From Solen grandis (Eukaryota; Mollusca; Bivalvia; Adapedonta; Solenidae), in assembly GCA_021229015.1 (NCBI GenBank), contig CM037792.1:40496346-40560345 (forward strand): 64,000 nucleotides of DNA, written 5' to 3'. Below the pieces are notes generated by a model, which saw only the letters and a program-made list of their open reading frames with translations, did not search any database and was not told where the DNA came from. Both the position numbers and the translations under genes were made by a program. How positions within the stretch are numbered: the stretch's first letter is position 1; each line of letters opens with the position of its first letter. This document shows, in pieces, positions 11,445 to 26,000 of this stretch.

Positions 11445-11675
11445 TTAACCCTTTCCCTCATAGAGGACACCATGAAAAGACCTATGCGAACAGCATAAAA
11501 CCAGATCAACCTGCGGGCTGATCAGGTTTTATGCTGTTCGCTGCTCTTCAGTGGTCTGGAAATGAGGATTTTGTAATTAAATTTGGTAAGGTTTAACTGT
11601 GGTTTTCTGCAGATCAGGCTTTATGTGGTACCTACTGAGTGCGTCAAAATGAGTCTATATGAGGGAAAGGGTTAA
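11445..11675. mobile_element. MITE / foldback element
   Basis: Terminal inverted repeats TTAACCCTTTCCCTCATA (left) and TATGAGGGAAAGGGTTAA (right) bound a 231-bp element; the outer TTAA could be a target duplication. Inside is a perfect 16-bp inverted repeat, CGAACAGCATAAAACC at 11487-11502 and its complement at 11525-11540. It is non-coding and non-autonomous. Confidence 0.85.
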
Positions 11676-11822
11676 CCTACGAGGACCTGAGGTCGTTTTG
11701 TTATCTAAATCTCAATCACTGTGTTTCATCCTTGTGTTGTTAGCCTGATGGGAATTAAACACACGATTATCGGTATTCTGTAAAATCCTAAAAATAAAGG
11801 AAAGTATTTTATTTTTCTCAAG

Positions 11823-14014
11823 ATCTCTCCATGTCCACATGGTTAGAAAACAATGCTCTTGGTAAAGTAAACTCCTCATCCGAATTATGGGAAGAAGCTC
11901 TCAAATTCTTTTCCGAAGTTACTGGCCTAGACAAGTACTTCAGAATTCCTGCCTGTAGTTCAAAAGATGAATTATATGCTACAAAAGGTACAGCTTGGAA
12001 TAACGGTAAGCAATATCATTGTACATAAAACATATTATGGAGTTTTATTCAATATTTTCTCATTCTCTGCAAACATATTCGTGCACTTCATGTGAATTTG
12101 TAAAACCATACGATGCTTTATATTAGAATGTCCTCCGACAAATATGATTAATTTCTTATGAAAAAAAAAAAATCCACTCTTCTTTTTTAGAATGCCAAAG
12201 TTTATTTAATTCGAATCTGCAGTTGCCAAGTTTCGCGTCTTGTTGGATGGCCAGTAATTGCACAACGATGGAATGTTGTATTTATGTTGACTACTTGAAG
12301 AGAACGATTCATCTAAGTTTAAGTCTTGACTTCTGCAATTACTTCATTTCTGGTGAAATAGAGCAGTTAATGTTCAAGCACAGTACAGTGGATTATAGAT
12401 GGGGTACGTTAATTGATTTTTTTATATTGATTCAAAATTGAAATGCCTGTAATGTTTTAATGAGATTTGTGGTTAATATGATTTCTTGAGTTTCATTGCT
12501 TTATTGTGATAACAAGCTAGAAAATCTATATGAAAATAAACCTTAAGACGGATTAAAAGATATAGAAACTTGAAACGGTTGTGAGTCTCTTTTACACTGA
12601 TTTTGATCCAAGGGGCTTTCTTTGAAAAGGCAAATGTTAGCACTTGACACTGGCTGATTTGATTCCTAAGGTAATCAGTTTCAGAAGCATCGTTACATCT
12701 ATAATTTAAGTATAAATAAACTTTGTACAATAATTATATTTACAAGTTTCGCATTTTGAATTTAGGAAAGCATGTATATGGCGACAACTGATCTACATAA
12801 AAAATATATTGAATGTTTATAACAATAATGTTTTAATTTAATCGTTTTATATAAAACAGGAGAAGTGAAGAAGGAGAATATACTTAACATGACTTGTGTA
12901 CGTATACATTTTGAATAAGTATTTAAAACAAAAATTAATTTAAAACTCGTTGGCTAATTGACTAACATTTAATATCTACTTGCTACATATGTATCAAAAT
13001 TTAATTTTTATTTCTTAAAACGTTTTCTTTTATTATTTATAACCTTTAAATTGGTTAAAAATATGTATTTTTTTTAAAATTTTATTTAGCATTAATAAAA
13101 ATGTGAATGATATAAAAAAAAACTGCTTATTTCTCGCCCGCAGAGTATTAGTGAAATGCAGCTAAGCTTAAAATCAGGTTGTTTTACGCGTTGACCACAT
13201 GACATTTAACGGAGTCCAATAAAGTTTTAAATTAATCACTATACATGTACTTAGTAAACACATAGTGTAGATCATATTTGAATTTGATAGGTTTTAAGAT
13301 GCAGCGATTGTCAGAGACCTAGAGAATTCTGATTTTTGGAATGATCCAGGATTGCGCATCCTTCGCTGACGTCAGAAGACGCCAGAGCGTCATAAAAAAT
13401 GCCCTCGAAATGAAAAAAGGGAATCTTCCCAACAATCGTTTACAACGTAACGTCTCGTGACGATGCATTGATACCCTCATTACAGCCGTGTGTTCAAAAT
13501 CGATATCAATTTCAAATAAAATACGCACAATCGTTAATAAAATGTTAGTAAACTAAAATAAATCAGTATCAAAGAAGTCATTTATGATAAAATCATATTT
13601 GACTGCTACCTTTGAAATTACCTAATTCAATAATAACTAAAATACATATCCTTGTTGGGAATGCATTCATTGTCATGTCGAATATTCGTTTATTCATTTC
13701 TATCATCTACTTCCAGAAAAAAAAAAAACGTACACTACCAGGATTCTTTTTCTGGGGATATTTCTTTAGAGAATATTTTGCTGTTACAAGCACAACGCCA
13801 TGGTAACATGGTGAGTTTAAGCGTCAGTTTGACTTTAACAGTTGTCCCTACTACTTCAGATACAAGATCGATAAAACCGGAAGACACTTCATCATTGACA
13901 TTTCCGTTGGAGTTTGTATGGAAAAAGACACATGCCAGTTTGAGTTAGATGTCCTTAAGAATGAAGTCCTGCCTATTCCGGTTTGCTCGATAGACATGGA
14001 ATATAAAATATCAA
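11823..14014 (+). CDS. Array unit 1
   Basis: Exons: A 11823-12005 ('DLSMSTWLEN ... LDKYFRIPAC ... AWNN'), B 12191-12403 ('ECQ ... SC ... CTTMECCIYVDYLKR ... LDFC ... DYRWG'), C 12860-12901 ('GEVKKENILNM'), D 13860-14014 ('YKIDKTGRHF ... VGVCMEKDTC ... LPIPVC'). C is 42 bases rather than the usual 43, and its donor (GTATAC) is one base out of phase, an apparent one-base deletion. No D exon precedes A, so the exon spliced to it lies upstream, possibly in the gap. This is the least regular C exon of the array; A, B and D are clear. Confidence 0.78.
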
Positions 14015-17000
14015 GTACTTTCTACTTTTGTTATTTAAGCTCACCATCTTCTCCAATATGAGCTATTGAGATTATCATTTGTTCTTCATCGGCTGTCATT
14101 AAATTTTTATCTTTTTTCATAGATGTTGCCTGAATATTTGTAGAGAAAAATGTTTAATTTAACAGTGTCCATGCATGTCAAGTTACTATGACAACCAAAT
14201 AGTTTTACTCAAAACTTAGATTTTTTTCTTTCTTTGAAGCTTTAAGAAAAATAATCTTTTGCTTGACAATTTTTTCATACATACACTTTTGAGGTGTTTG
14301 AAAGTGGAAGACTGTAGACATCCTGGCCAGAATATCAGTTCTAGAAAGTTGTGACTTCTTTGTGGAAATAAAATAACAATTTTGAGATGTTGCCTCCTCA
14401 ATCGACGCAAATATAAAGAGGTATTAAGGTAACCTCATACCCCGTCAATCATCTAATAACGATCTTTGTGCAACTATTAGTACTATATGTAATATTATTG
14501 TTAGTTTGCGAAATCGTCATACTGTGAAGTCATTAGTTTTCGTGTGACACTTCTTTTCGTCGATTTCGTGGTGGGTTACACCACGAATATTAATCCCCAT
14601 GAAAGCTTGTCTCTTACATATGTCCCACGTTTACTAGAACATAAACCCACGAAAAAATGTATCCTCGAAATTCCTTTAGGTACATAATCAACGAAATTTA
14701 ATGTCAACGAAAATTAATGATTTTGCAGTTTAATGTGATAGGTTTACATAATATAATATTTTGTTATAGATTTTTCGCTCAACATTTGGCTAGAAAATAT
14801 GGGACACAGTCCCGAGAAAAGTATGTCAACAGCAATGATACAAACTCTTTTGAGTGCCTTGGACATCGAAAGGTATCTGCAAGAGGATGCCTGTGACCAT
14901 GGTGATGTTGTATATAACGGGCGAATCAACGGTTGGAAGTCTGGTACGATTAAATTTAGTTTCTTCCATGTTAAGCATACGAAGATAAACATTTCCCTCA
15001 TGAAATCTAATCTAACTTACAATTCAGTTGATCGTCAATCTTCTAAGTACAACGTTGGGGAATTAGTCGACAGAAAAATCAATATCTGGAATTTATATAA
15101 AAGATATGTTCAGAAATGTTAGAGCTTTTAGTTTCATGCAACGTTATTACGAGCGATCAAGAACAGGGATAATTTAGCATGCTATTTCAAGTAAAAAGTC
15201 ATTCTAAGTAAAACGAACATATCATTTTCGGTGCATACTTACGATTATACTTTAAAAAGTAAGATTCTGTCAATATGTTTTAATTACTCAAACAGGCGAG
15301 AAAAAATCTAAAGAATGACAATTTCATATTATATACCGTTTTGCAATAGCCCACAGCTTTGTATTGCGTTGCTTAACAGGAAGTTACTGAAAACCCTGTA
15401 GTGACGAATCAACCCGTTTTACCATTCTTCCTTACTTAGAAGAAGTTATTAATGTCGACAGTAGAATTAACTGCAATTTCACGTGCCATTGCAAATTAAT
15501 GAGTTTAATGCAAAACGGGGAGAGACTTTCAGCCAGTTTTCCAATACTTTCAGGTATTGCAAAAAAAATCACGGAATTTTTGCCACAAAAGGTAAAAACG
15601 GAAGAAGAATTGCAAAACGTGTTGACGACTTTCCTCGATACACGTTTTGCACTATTCCCCGTTTTGCAAGTCATATTTTGGTCTAAAAACATCAATTTCT
15701 GACTCAAATGCGTATAAATCACGAGTAAGCAACTAAAGCACGTCAATTTGCGGCATTAAAAGTTGTTGCAAAAGCATTGTGATTTTTTTTTGTTTGTTTT
15801 TTTTTTGCAATGTTGGGAGGAGTTGTCAAACGGGTTGTAACAGTATCATGCTTTAATATCGAGGCTGACGGTCCACGGATGAGACACATTTGTCCTACAT
15901 GGATAATTATGGTTGCGTTTTATAATCCATTCAAAGATTTTATTCATAAATAAATACAAGTTCCTCCTATAGTGGTGTAAATATATAAATAAATGCTATC
16001 ATGTCTTCTTACAGATTGTCCAGCTGAATTACCACAACTGCCACTAGATATAGTGTGTGCAATGGAAAGCGACTGCACTGGTATCGAGTGTTGTGTCTTC
16101 GTCAGTCTGATTAGAAAATCAGTTCATTTAAAGTTTCTTTTAGACACATGCAACTTCAAGCTTAATATCGAATTGGAAAACTATTCAAAAGACATTGCTC
16201 TTTTCGACTGGCAAATCGGTAAGGTTACTTATTATCTATTCCCTGTGAAAGGGAAAACATTAACAATACAATGTATAAAGATAGACAATGTTTTGATTCT
16301 TTTTACGCAACTCACATATTCGTATTGATTTTATCGTTTTTTTTTATTGTATGTTGTTGTTTTGTTGTTGTTGTTGTTTTTTTGGAAAATTAAATAGCTG
16401 TTTGCTTTTGTTAATATATATACATTGTATTATTTCATTTGATTGTAGATGAAGTTCAACGTTTCAGTCTGGGAGGAGTGTTCAGAATCGAGTAAGTCAT
16501 TTCAAAAATAATATTGATTATATTACATATAGAATGAGATTTTACTTTTATGTTTCTTTTAAACATTAAAACAAAATATTAATTCTTTCAGTTTCAGGAT
16601 AATCAATATTCATTCGCAGAATACATACATTGTAAACCTTAACCTTAGTGTATGCTTTGAGAAGTCATGGTGCATTATGTCCGTGGAACTTTTGAGGAAT
16701 GCGTATCTACCAAAGCCACTCTGTGACATGGACGCCCAACTGAATATTCCAAGTAAGAATGATATTATAGACATAGCACTTTTGCATTTGAGAAATGCAT
16801 TCATTTTACCTATATATCATATCTACTAGGACAGCTTATTTTAATGTCAGTTATGAAGGGTTATTTTCATGATACTACAACTGTGCTGACTAAGGAAAGG
16901 TTTGTAATAACAATAAATTTACATTTTAATTCCTTGAAATTTGAAAAACACACACTCAAACATACATACATAGAATCAGACATATCTTCCCTATATATAT

Positions 17001-20000
17001 GTAAGAGTTTTTTTTACATATTTTTGAATTTAAAATATAAAACAAAATGACCCTCTCAATTGTAGACTTTTCCTTACACGAATGGCTTGCTGTAAATAAC
17101 GTAATGTCGGAAAACGGAGAGATTCTAGAATTTGGGAGAGAGAAGCTGTTTGAAGCACTTGGTATTTTACCATACCTCTTGAAGAAAGAATGCAGAGTAA
17201 AAAATGATAAGAGTTCTAATAATTCATGGACAAATGGTAAGTGTCTAACATAAATTCAGATAAGTGATAATTCAAATTATGTTGATGTTATGTTTGAAAA
17301 ATGATGTTATGTTTATTATATTGAAGTGATATTAACAATACAATGTATAAAGATGGACAATGTTTTGATTCTTTTCACAAGTGTTACTGATATATATTTA
17401 TAATCTAGACTCTCATAAATGGTAGAACCGTTAATGATATAATTGTCTTTGATATATTCGGTTTTTGCAAATAAAACCAAGCTGCAGAGACTGTAGTTAT
17501 CACTTCTTTTCATAGATTGCCCAAGAGAATGACACTTCCTGCACTCCCGGACTCGATGTCATGCCATGTGTCAAATATTTGCACGACGATTAACTGTTGT
17601 TTTCACGTAGACTCCATCGGACGTTCGTTTCGTATATCTTTACTGCTAAATGCATGTCAATATTCGCTTTCCATTGGGATTGAAAAACTAACATACAATG
17701 TGTCGCTCATTAATAACATTGACTTGGGAAAACGAATGTATATTCTTTCTGGAATTTAATTTAAAAGGCAATAAATTATCCATTCATTTTTTTTTTTTTT
17801 TCTTTTAAATAAACATGATTTGTAGTTTATGTTTGTATTTTTTTCAGTTTGTCACTGATTTTTTTTTTTTGGCCATGTTTTAAGAAAATCTTTATTTCTT
17901 TGTCGAGATTAAACTATATATTTGATAATGATGATCATGATGCCCTGTTCACAAAGTTAAATCAGAAAATGATGATGTTGACAGCCCCTTCTGTCAACTG
18001 TTTAATCGCATTATTGTTAAGACTTTTCTTTTCAATATAGGTACAGCATCATAGACTTGTTGGCAGAAAACCAGTATGTTGTAAACTTTAGTGTGATTGT
18101 TTGTCTAGACTCAAAGGAGTGTACCATAAATTTAAACGTTCTTTCGAATGCTAGAATTCCGAAATTAGGCTGTACATGGGATCATAATCCAACACGAACA
18201 ATTATGAAAACTAGCCTGTATCTTTCGATCTACACATGGTAATCTTTTTCAACAGAATGTTCTTAAATGTTGATTGTCAAAATCTTTCTTTTATTTTGTT
18301 ATATATAAAGACTAATTTGTTACCTTTGAAGTAACACTTTATTATCAATATAGATTTTGACCTCATACACTTTCTCCAAAACACTGGAGAGGAAGGAGCG
18401 TCATCTCTAAAGAGGTACAGTTCTGACGCCCTTCTGGAAAAGGTTCAAGTCCTACAGTATTTGCAAACAACCCCATGCAGCAAATCATCGACAAAATATT
18501 TACCAGCATCAAATGGATGGAAGAACGGTACGATACAATACGATGTAATATTATTTTAACATTGTTGGAAGATGTGTAAGCTTTATAAATATCCTTTGTA
18601 ATACTCTTTACAAATGAAAAATATCTTATAATTTCATATGGTGCATTCTACCTGCACTGCAATTGATTGTTGTGTCAACATTATCTTTCTGCAAAGAAAC
18701 GTTAACTTCTTTCTTCACATCGACTCTTGCAAGTATCAACTGAGAATCGGTATCGAGAATTATTCTTTTAATATATCGTTGCTGAATTACGAGTGGGGAA
18801 AGACGAATTACTTTAATCTAAATGGAATATTTAGAATAGAGTGAGTAGAAGCAAAGTACTAACATTGTTTACGTTCCATGACTTAGAGATAACTTACAAA
18901 TAAAAAAGCTTCTTATACTTGAATGCATGGATGAAAGAAGTTCCTATTTTATATAAAGGACACTTCTAAATCTAAACTTTAATAAGTTGACTATTCTAGG
19001 GGTTTTTTTGAGTCCAATATTCATATAAAATGAAAAAAAAAAAATACATACGTTTGATTTACTGCAATGTCTCATTCTGTTTAGTTTGTATACCTAATTT
19101 TTATTTCTTTGTATTATAAAATGTTTATATAATAAAAGCGGATGTCGTTTTATATGGTTTTTATATAATTATGAATTCAAACTTACTTATCTTATATACA
19201 GGTATACGATCGAAAACTTGGAAAGCAGTCGGCTCTTCGTTGTATCTGCAGCGCTTTCAGTGTGTTTTAGCCGAGGATCCTGTACATTGCAATCACAAAT
19301 CTTAAAAGATGATATCTTCCCAAAACCTTTCTGTAGGTTTGATGAAGAGCTTCAGGGTACGTTTACGTGATATGTCAAACGAATGAAAAACGAAACGATA
19401 TATTTCAACTTCTATTCAACTTTCATATACTAATACACATATAAACACTTATTCACACGTACATAATTCATAAATGAATATATTATTGCAATAACAGTAC
19501 GTTAGTGGACGATTATGGCATACGTAATGTCATTATGTAAAATTAGTATTGTTATTCGAAAGACGATTGCTAAGATTTAAAATATTAGTTTCATCGTTAA
19601 TATTAGTACGACTGTTAGTCTTGAAAAGGCATTTAAAATTATGATACTATTTATGCGATACAGAAAATCAATTTCACGACACTCCTAATCAATTATTTGA
19701 TGGAATATTTCAGGGTTTCATCTGAGAACTTGGTTAACCGATCACTCATCAGGCGAAATACTCAGTGAAATATTCCAGTCAAAGTTATTTGATGAAATCG
19801 GAATATCGTATCTACTGAGTGAACAAACGTGTGATTTTGCTGATAAGCAATTCAGTAATGGTGCCAATGGTTGGAAATCTGGTAATATTATTTGTTCAGA
19901 ATGGTAATTGTTAACATTAAATAAAAATAATAGTTCAAGTATATAAAATTATCCCATACGTTATGCGGACTCATGATACAAACGATACAAGTGGTTTTCA

Positions 20001-23000
20001 AAAATGCATATGGGAACAGATCAGATTCTTTTCTGAAAAAGGTAGAACAAAAAGGTCCTATGAGAAATCCTATAAGATAATTAAAAAGAAATAAAGCTTT
20101 AGATGCTACGGTGTGTCGCATCTACCTTTTTTATAATAAGATTACCAGGGTTGCTATACATTGTACCGAGGAAACAATTTTGACCATGTCAAATACTCAT
20201 TTGATGCTATTGTGATAAATAATTCCAGAATGTTCTACAGCATCAAACTTACCCACTCTACAAAACAATCTGGCGTGTCATCTGAGCAAATCCTGTGCAA
20301 AAATCGCATGTTGTTTACATGTAACAGAACTTCAGAGAAACTTTGGGTTGAACATTGAACTTGACATTTGCAACTTGAAGCTAACAGCAGGGATCGAAAA
20401 CATGGTCATCAATTATTCCTTGATTGATGATGCTCTTGGTATGTTATTCACCTTTTAGAAAATATCAATTATTGTTAATATTCTCACAATCTGTTTCCTT
20501 AAATATGTTCTTAAATATGAACTTTTAGAAAATCAAACTTACATCCCGTTTGATAAAATACACACTCAGACAAGTTTATAAAAGGAATATTCAACTGAAA
20601 TTATATTATTTTACTCTACATATTACATTATTTCAGAGTATCGAGAATCACTTGATTTGATGGGCGTATTACAATTAGGGTATGTATGTTTAATGCAATG
20701 TAATTTGCGATTTATGTCATAACTCTTGTACCGTTCATTTCATGCCATTACTTTTATTTCAGTGTTTATAGTCCAGTTATATATAATGATAAAATCTTGT
20801 TGAAATGCGTCGAGTTTTATCAACAAAAACGCCAAGATAGAATATGGTGATATATATATTTCTAGACATCATGTTTAAACCTGATAGAAATTTAACTAAC
20901 TGTTTATCGTGTTTGGTCATGGAACCTTGTATCTGTGTAAGACTTAAACGTTTTTCCCGAAAGTTGAAATGACAAGCGGACTTGAGCTAAGAATCAAATT
21001 TGTATATGTATGAAATAGTTATATCAGATCATTTAGATTATATTGAATTATTGCTGATAAATATTTGAATCAATTTTGGTAAGTTACTTTGATTTCCTGC
21101 TTTGTATATTTTTTCTATGTCATAGTTTCAAAAACCATTCTCTTACATATTTATATAACATTTATTCATATCTAAACTTAGGTTTGCAGTTCGTGAGGAC
21201 GACACAGCTTTTGTCCTTTCTTCGGATTATACAATATGTTTCGATGAAAACAAGCAGTGTGACGTTCGAAGCAGTTTTCTTAAAGACCTTATTGTACCAA
21301 AGCCTTTCTGTAAAACAGATAAGGACTTCATGATCAAAGGTCTATCATTTATATATATGTGTTTACATTAAGCATTGAATATATACAAATATGTATACTT
21401 AAACATCTGTTTAGTGTTTTAAGGCAGCTTGTTCAAATCGGTAAAATGAAAAGAAAATTATTTCAACCCCCTCGTTTATGTTGCTGAATTATTTGTTTCC
21501 TGACAAGTGCACTTCACATTGCACAGGAAAACGTTAAATTTCGTAAACGCGCTTTGGGAAATGCAGTTGAATTAGGAACTCGGAATCCCAAAATCAGTTT
21601 TACACGTTACATATTCCGCAACATGTGTCTTCAATTCTTATTATTTTTTTTAATTTTGAATATAAATTTCTTGTTCTTTTACCTTTCTTAACACTATTGC
21701 ATGTGTTGGAGAAACCACCCTTTTTACAGTTAAAGAATGTTGCATTAGGTGACCATGCTCATATAATTTGGATATTGATAAAGGTTATGCACACAGATCT
21801 TTTTAAATTAAATTCTTATTCGAGAACCATTTGCAAACGAGTTGCTTTAAGTACTGCTCTATCAGAACGAGTAGATGTAAATTTTTTTGAAGTCTAAATC
21901 CGTTTAATTTCTTTTTAAAATAAGAAACAATGTATACAAATGAAAAAAGATTTTAATTATTGATTGGACAATACAATTGTTCCGTGTTGAATAGGTTTAG
22001 ATATACATAAATACGTTTAAGCCTCAATTGAATTAGATTTTTTTATTTCAGACTTTTTGTTGGACAACTGGCTCTCAAGTCATGAGATTTTAGACAAGTC
22101 TTCATTATCACAACTCGACTTAGCCAGACTTACTAATGACCTCGGAATATCACAGTATTTAGAATCCAATGACTGCAAACAATACGAATATCCATATTGG
22201 AAGAATACAAATGGATGGAACAATTGTAAGTTGATGCCATGATACTTTAGATAGACATGGCTAAATTATTTATTAACACATGTTTATTTTCTACATGATA
22301 ATGTAAAGCTTTGAAAAGAGGGAAAGAACGTCTAAATAAAAAAAATAGGACGTTTGCTTATTTTTGTTTGTAGATTGCCCTCAAGAAGTTGACTTGGAGC
22401 CACTTTCACAAGACATTACTTGTTTCATACCAGATTTTTGCACCGGCATAGATTGTTGCATACAAGTAGATGTTTTAAAAAGAAATCTCCATACATCCCT
22501 TCAGATAGATTCATGCAAACATCGCCTCATAATAAACATAGAGAAAATGAAATACAATGTATCATTAATAAACTATAACTGGGGTAAGTAATTTATTATT
22601 TTATTTATTTTGCCTAGTCATTGATGGAATTCAGTTCTAGCGTACTCTTATTGTTGGTCAAAAAACTGCTCATGATCAATTTCGTTATCAACACACATTC
22701 AATCATATTGACATAGCCGCCAGTAGATGCTCTGGCAATCTATTAAGCATGTTTTATCCAGTAGTCATGGTTTCGTTTTTTAAACACGATATTTCATAAT
22801 TAATGTTCTTACTGATTTTCGTCCGCCTAATTACATACATCAACATTTATGTAAATAATACATTTACTCTATAATTAACATGAACAATTATTACCAAAAT
22901 AGAGGTAGAATACGTATATGTACGCCAAAAGTCAGAAAGGACTCAGAGTGGGAGCAACTTAATTAAACTACAAGTGTGTAACAAACAAAAAACAATAACA

Positions 23001-26000
23001 AATATTAACTTCAAAGCAAAATATTATCTATAATACAACAAGAATTTAGAACAAGTGTTAATGAAATCAATGTCTTTCCAATAGTATAATTCCTGATTAA
23101 AAAAGTATTTTGTAAATTTCAGTCATAAAAAGTAGTTACAATTTTAACAAATCCCAATACTGCGTCTATGTAAACAAAACTGCTAAAACTTAACATTTTA
23201 GATAAATCTGAATCTGATTAAATGACATAAAACGCAGCACTACTCTTCTGTTCCGCTAGGTGTTATCAACACACACTGAATATTTTTTAACATTCATCAA
23301 GAAAATTATTATCCAAGAAGTAAAACAGAAAAATATAGTAGTATATTATTCTGCTTATGTCAGATGATAGGTCCCGAAGTCAATTCTGTCAAAGGCATAA
23401 TGCATGCTATGAGTCACAAAGTACTAGTATAGTCTTTAGTTTTCATTGTAGTGCTATTCTGTACATTATAACTATTTTATAAGTTTTCGTGTAAACAATA
23501 ATTAGATTCATAGATATTATGACATCGCCATTAAGTGATTTAGTGATTAACTCATATCAAAGAAATGTGTATACTTTAATATATTTGCAGGAAAAGATGA
23601 GTCAGTTTATCTTTTTGGAGTCATTCGGCTTGAGTAGTTTACCATAACTTTCAATAATTTTAACTCATTTTCAGGGCTTAAATGAAATGGATTTATATCT
23701 TTTATTAATATTGCGGATTCTTAAATTGTTTGTAGACACGAAAAGAAAAATGTACAATGCTAATGTGTTGACTGTTTGTGATAAACAAAATATGGTTGAA
23801 CATGTCTCTTTTTTTAATGAACTGATAAATATTTGCAGATATCGTATCTTCCATATACAACAAACCCGCCAATACGTGATTGATCTGGTGTTGCGTGTCT
23901 GTTTCGATTATGATAAATGTGAAGTGACATCTAAGATCTTAAACAAGGCTACCCTTCTGGAAAATATGTGCACTTCGGATTCGGACTTCCTAAAAAAAGG
24001 TAAGGAGAGACAAAATCATTGGAAACATCACTTATTTAGTTTTAAATACAACATCACCATTAATCATTTTCATTTACTTAAGTTCTTCAAATAGTGTTTC
24101 CTTGCAAGATGGTGATGAAAAATGCATTTCATTTATTTATTGTTACAGATTTCACTTTTGATGACTGGGCTTCATCAAACGGATTGACAATCGGAAAAAC
24201 ATGCAGATGAGTAATATCCAAAAATTAGTATTTGATTTGGGCATTTCACAGTATCTAAATGACAATTCTTGCCAGAATGAGCTGAGGGATACATCAGAAT
24301 ATAAAGGTATTAAATTATTTTATATTCTAATTTACTATCATATATCAATTTATTACTGTAATCATTAAAGCTTTATTATTATAATGGAAAGTAAATAAAA
24401 AGAGAACGAAATTAACAAATACAAATTGTTTTTTTCAGTCTGCAACGCCACAATGTTTCTATCAAAACTCCCCGGGGTGGTTACATGCCAAGTGTCTAGC
24501 TCATGTTTGGACATTGAGTGCTGCCTTCGGGTTGACCTTCTTCAACGTTCGGTCAATTACCATGTCTTCATTGATTACTGCAATTACCGAATATATATAG
24601 ACATCGAACGTTATAAAGTTGCCATACCATTCTACGCATTCAAATTCGGTAAGTATAAAAGAAATCTGGCATCAGAATTGTTTAAAACTTCATATTGCTA
24701 CCATAAGAAAATTTGGTCACATGAAAGGAGAGTTGTATTGATTTCGACTTATGTTTTTCAGAGATACGTTTGCCTATTTCGATTCAAAACAATATTGACA
24801 AATTCCTTTAAGGTCTTCATAGATATTTTATACGTAATATCAACTGTTTGACTTTTTAAGTTATTTTTTGACTTAAGTTATTTTTGTGTACGATATTTTG
24901 CATATTTTGATCGTTACGTTTCAGGCGAAGAAAACAAGTTTTACTTGCTTGGAGTGTTCCGGATACTGTATGTTTTACGTAAAAGTTATAACATATTCAC
25001 CATTGTTTATAAATTTGTGAAGAATCAATCATGTTTTGTTTTTGTTTTTTTTCTGTTTTTTGTTATGAATTTTTTTTTTCATTTTTACTGCAATTATGCA
25101 ATGTACATGTGCACAATATAGCATAAATTAATTAATAAATATGCAATATATGAATCAACCCTTTATAAGCAGTTTATTGAATAATAGACACAATCAATAA
25201 TTTGAAATATATGGAAATATATGGAAAAAAAGCATTGGTATGTTTTATTAAGTTTCCTTAATACATGTATAACCAAGTCACATTTATCTATTATTAATTT
25301 GTCAAATAACTTGTGGAATTTGTATTACGTGTGATTTATTTGGTTAACTTGTGTTCGATAAACCTAATTGCAGATTAACAATTTCGGAGGAGGAAAATAT
25401 ATATACATTGAGTATGCGCATCCAGTCTTGTTTTGATGCAAATGGCCCATGTTTGGTTGACGTTGACATATTGCACAATGTAGCAGTGTCAAAATCATTA
25501 TGCGAACTAGGGACAGGATTTCCACTACAAGGTCATAATCTCATACTTATTCAATCATTCTTCTATTTTACCAATGAAAAGACTTGCAAGATACAACAAT
25601 TTGTCTAAGCTAATTGACAAAACAATAGTGTGCCATGGTCAAGTGAAGTAATAAGTTAAAACCATTTGGGTGCAATATTTTTACAAGAGCATCCCAGACG
25701 CAACGTACAGTTTCTTTTTCTAGAAATCGTCAAGAACAAATATACAACGATTTATATTTTCTGCTTTTATGTTACATCTGATTTTCCATTAAAATAATGA
25801 ATAAAGTTACAGTGGTGAAATAACTGATATCATTATACCATCATTGAGTTATTGATACCGTGTTTATTTGTTATGGTTTACAACTTCTAATTTTCCAGAC
25901 TTTTCCTTTAAAAAATGGATGGAACTGAACTCTAAGGAGGAATCTTACCCGTCAAACCTTGTCTCTAAGATGGGACTAAGGACTTATCTTTCCGATCAAC

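Noticed and set aside
15432..15746. 104-codon minus-strand open frame in the unit 2 A-B intron
   Set aside because: Overlaps two other open frames on the plus strand and shows no motif or splice context; probably chance in a lower-stop stretch.
24208..24210. TGA in unit 7 A as a genuine end of the protein
   Set aside because: The module resumes one frame over within a few bases, the donor is intact, and fifteen further units follow in order.
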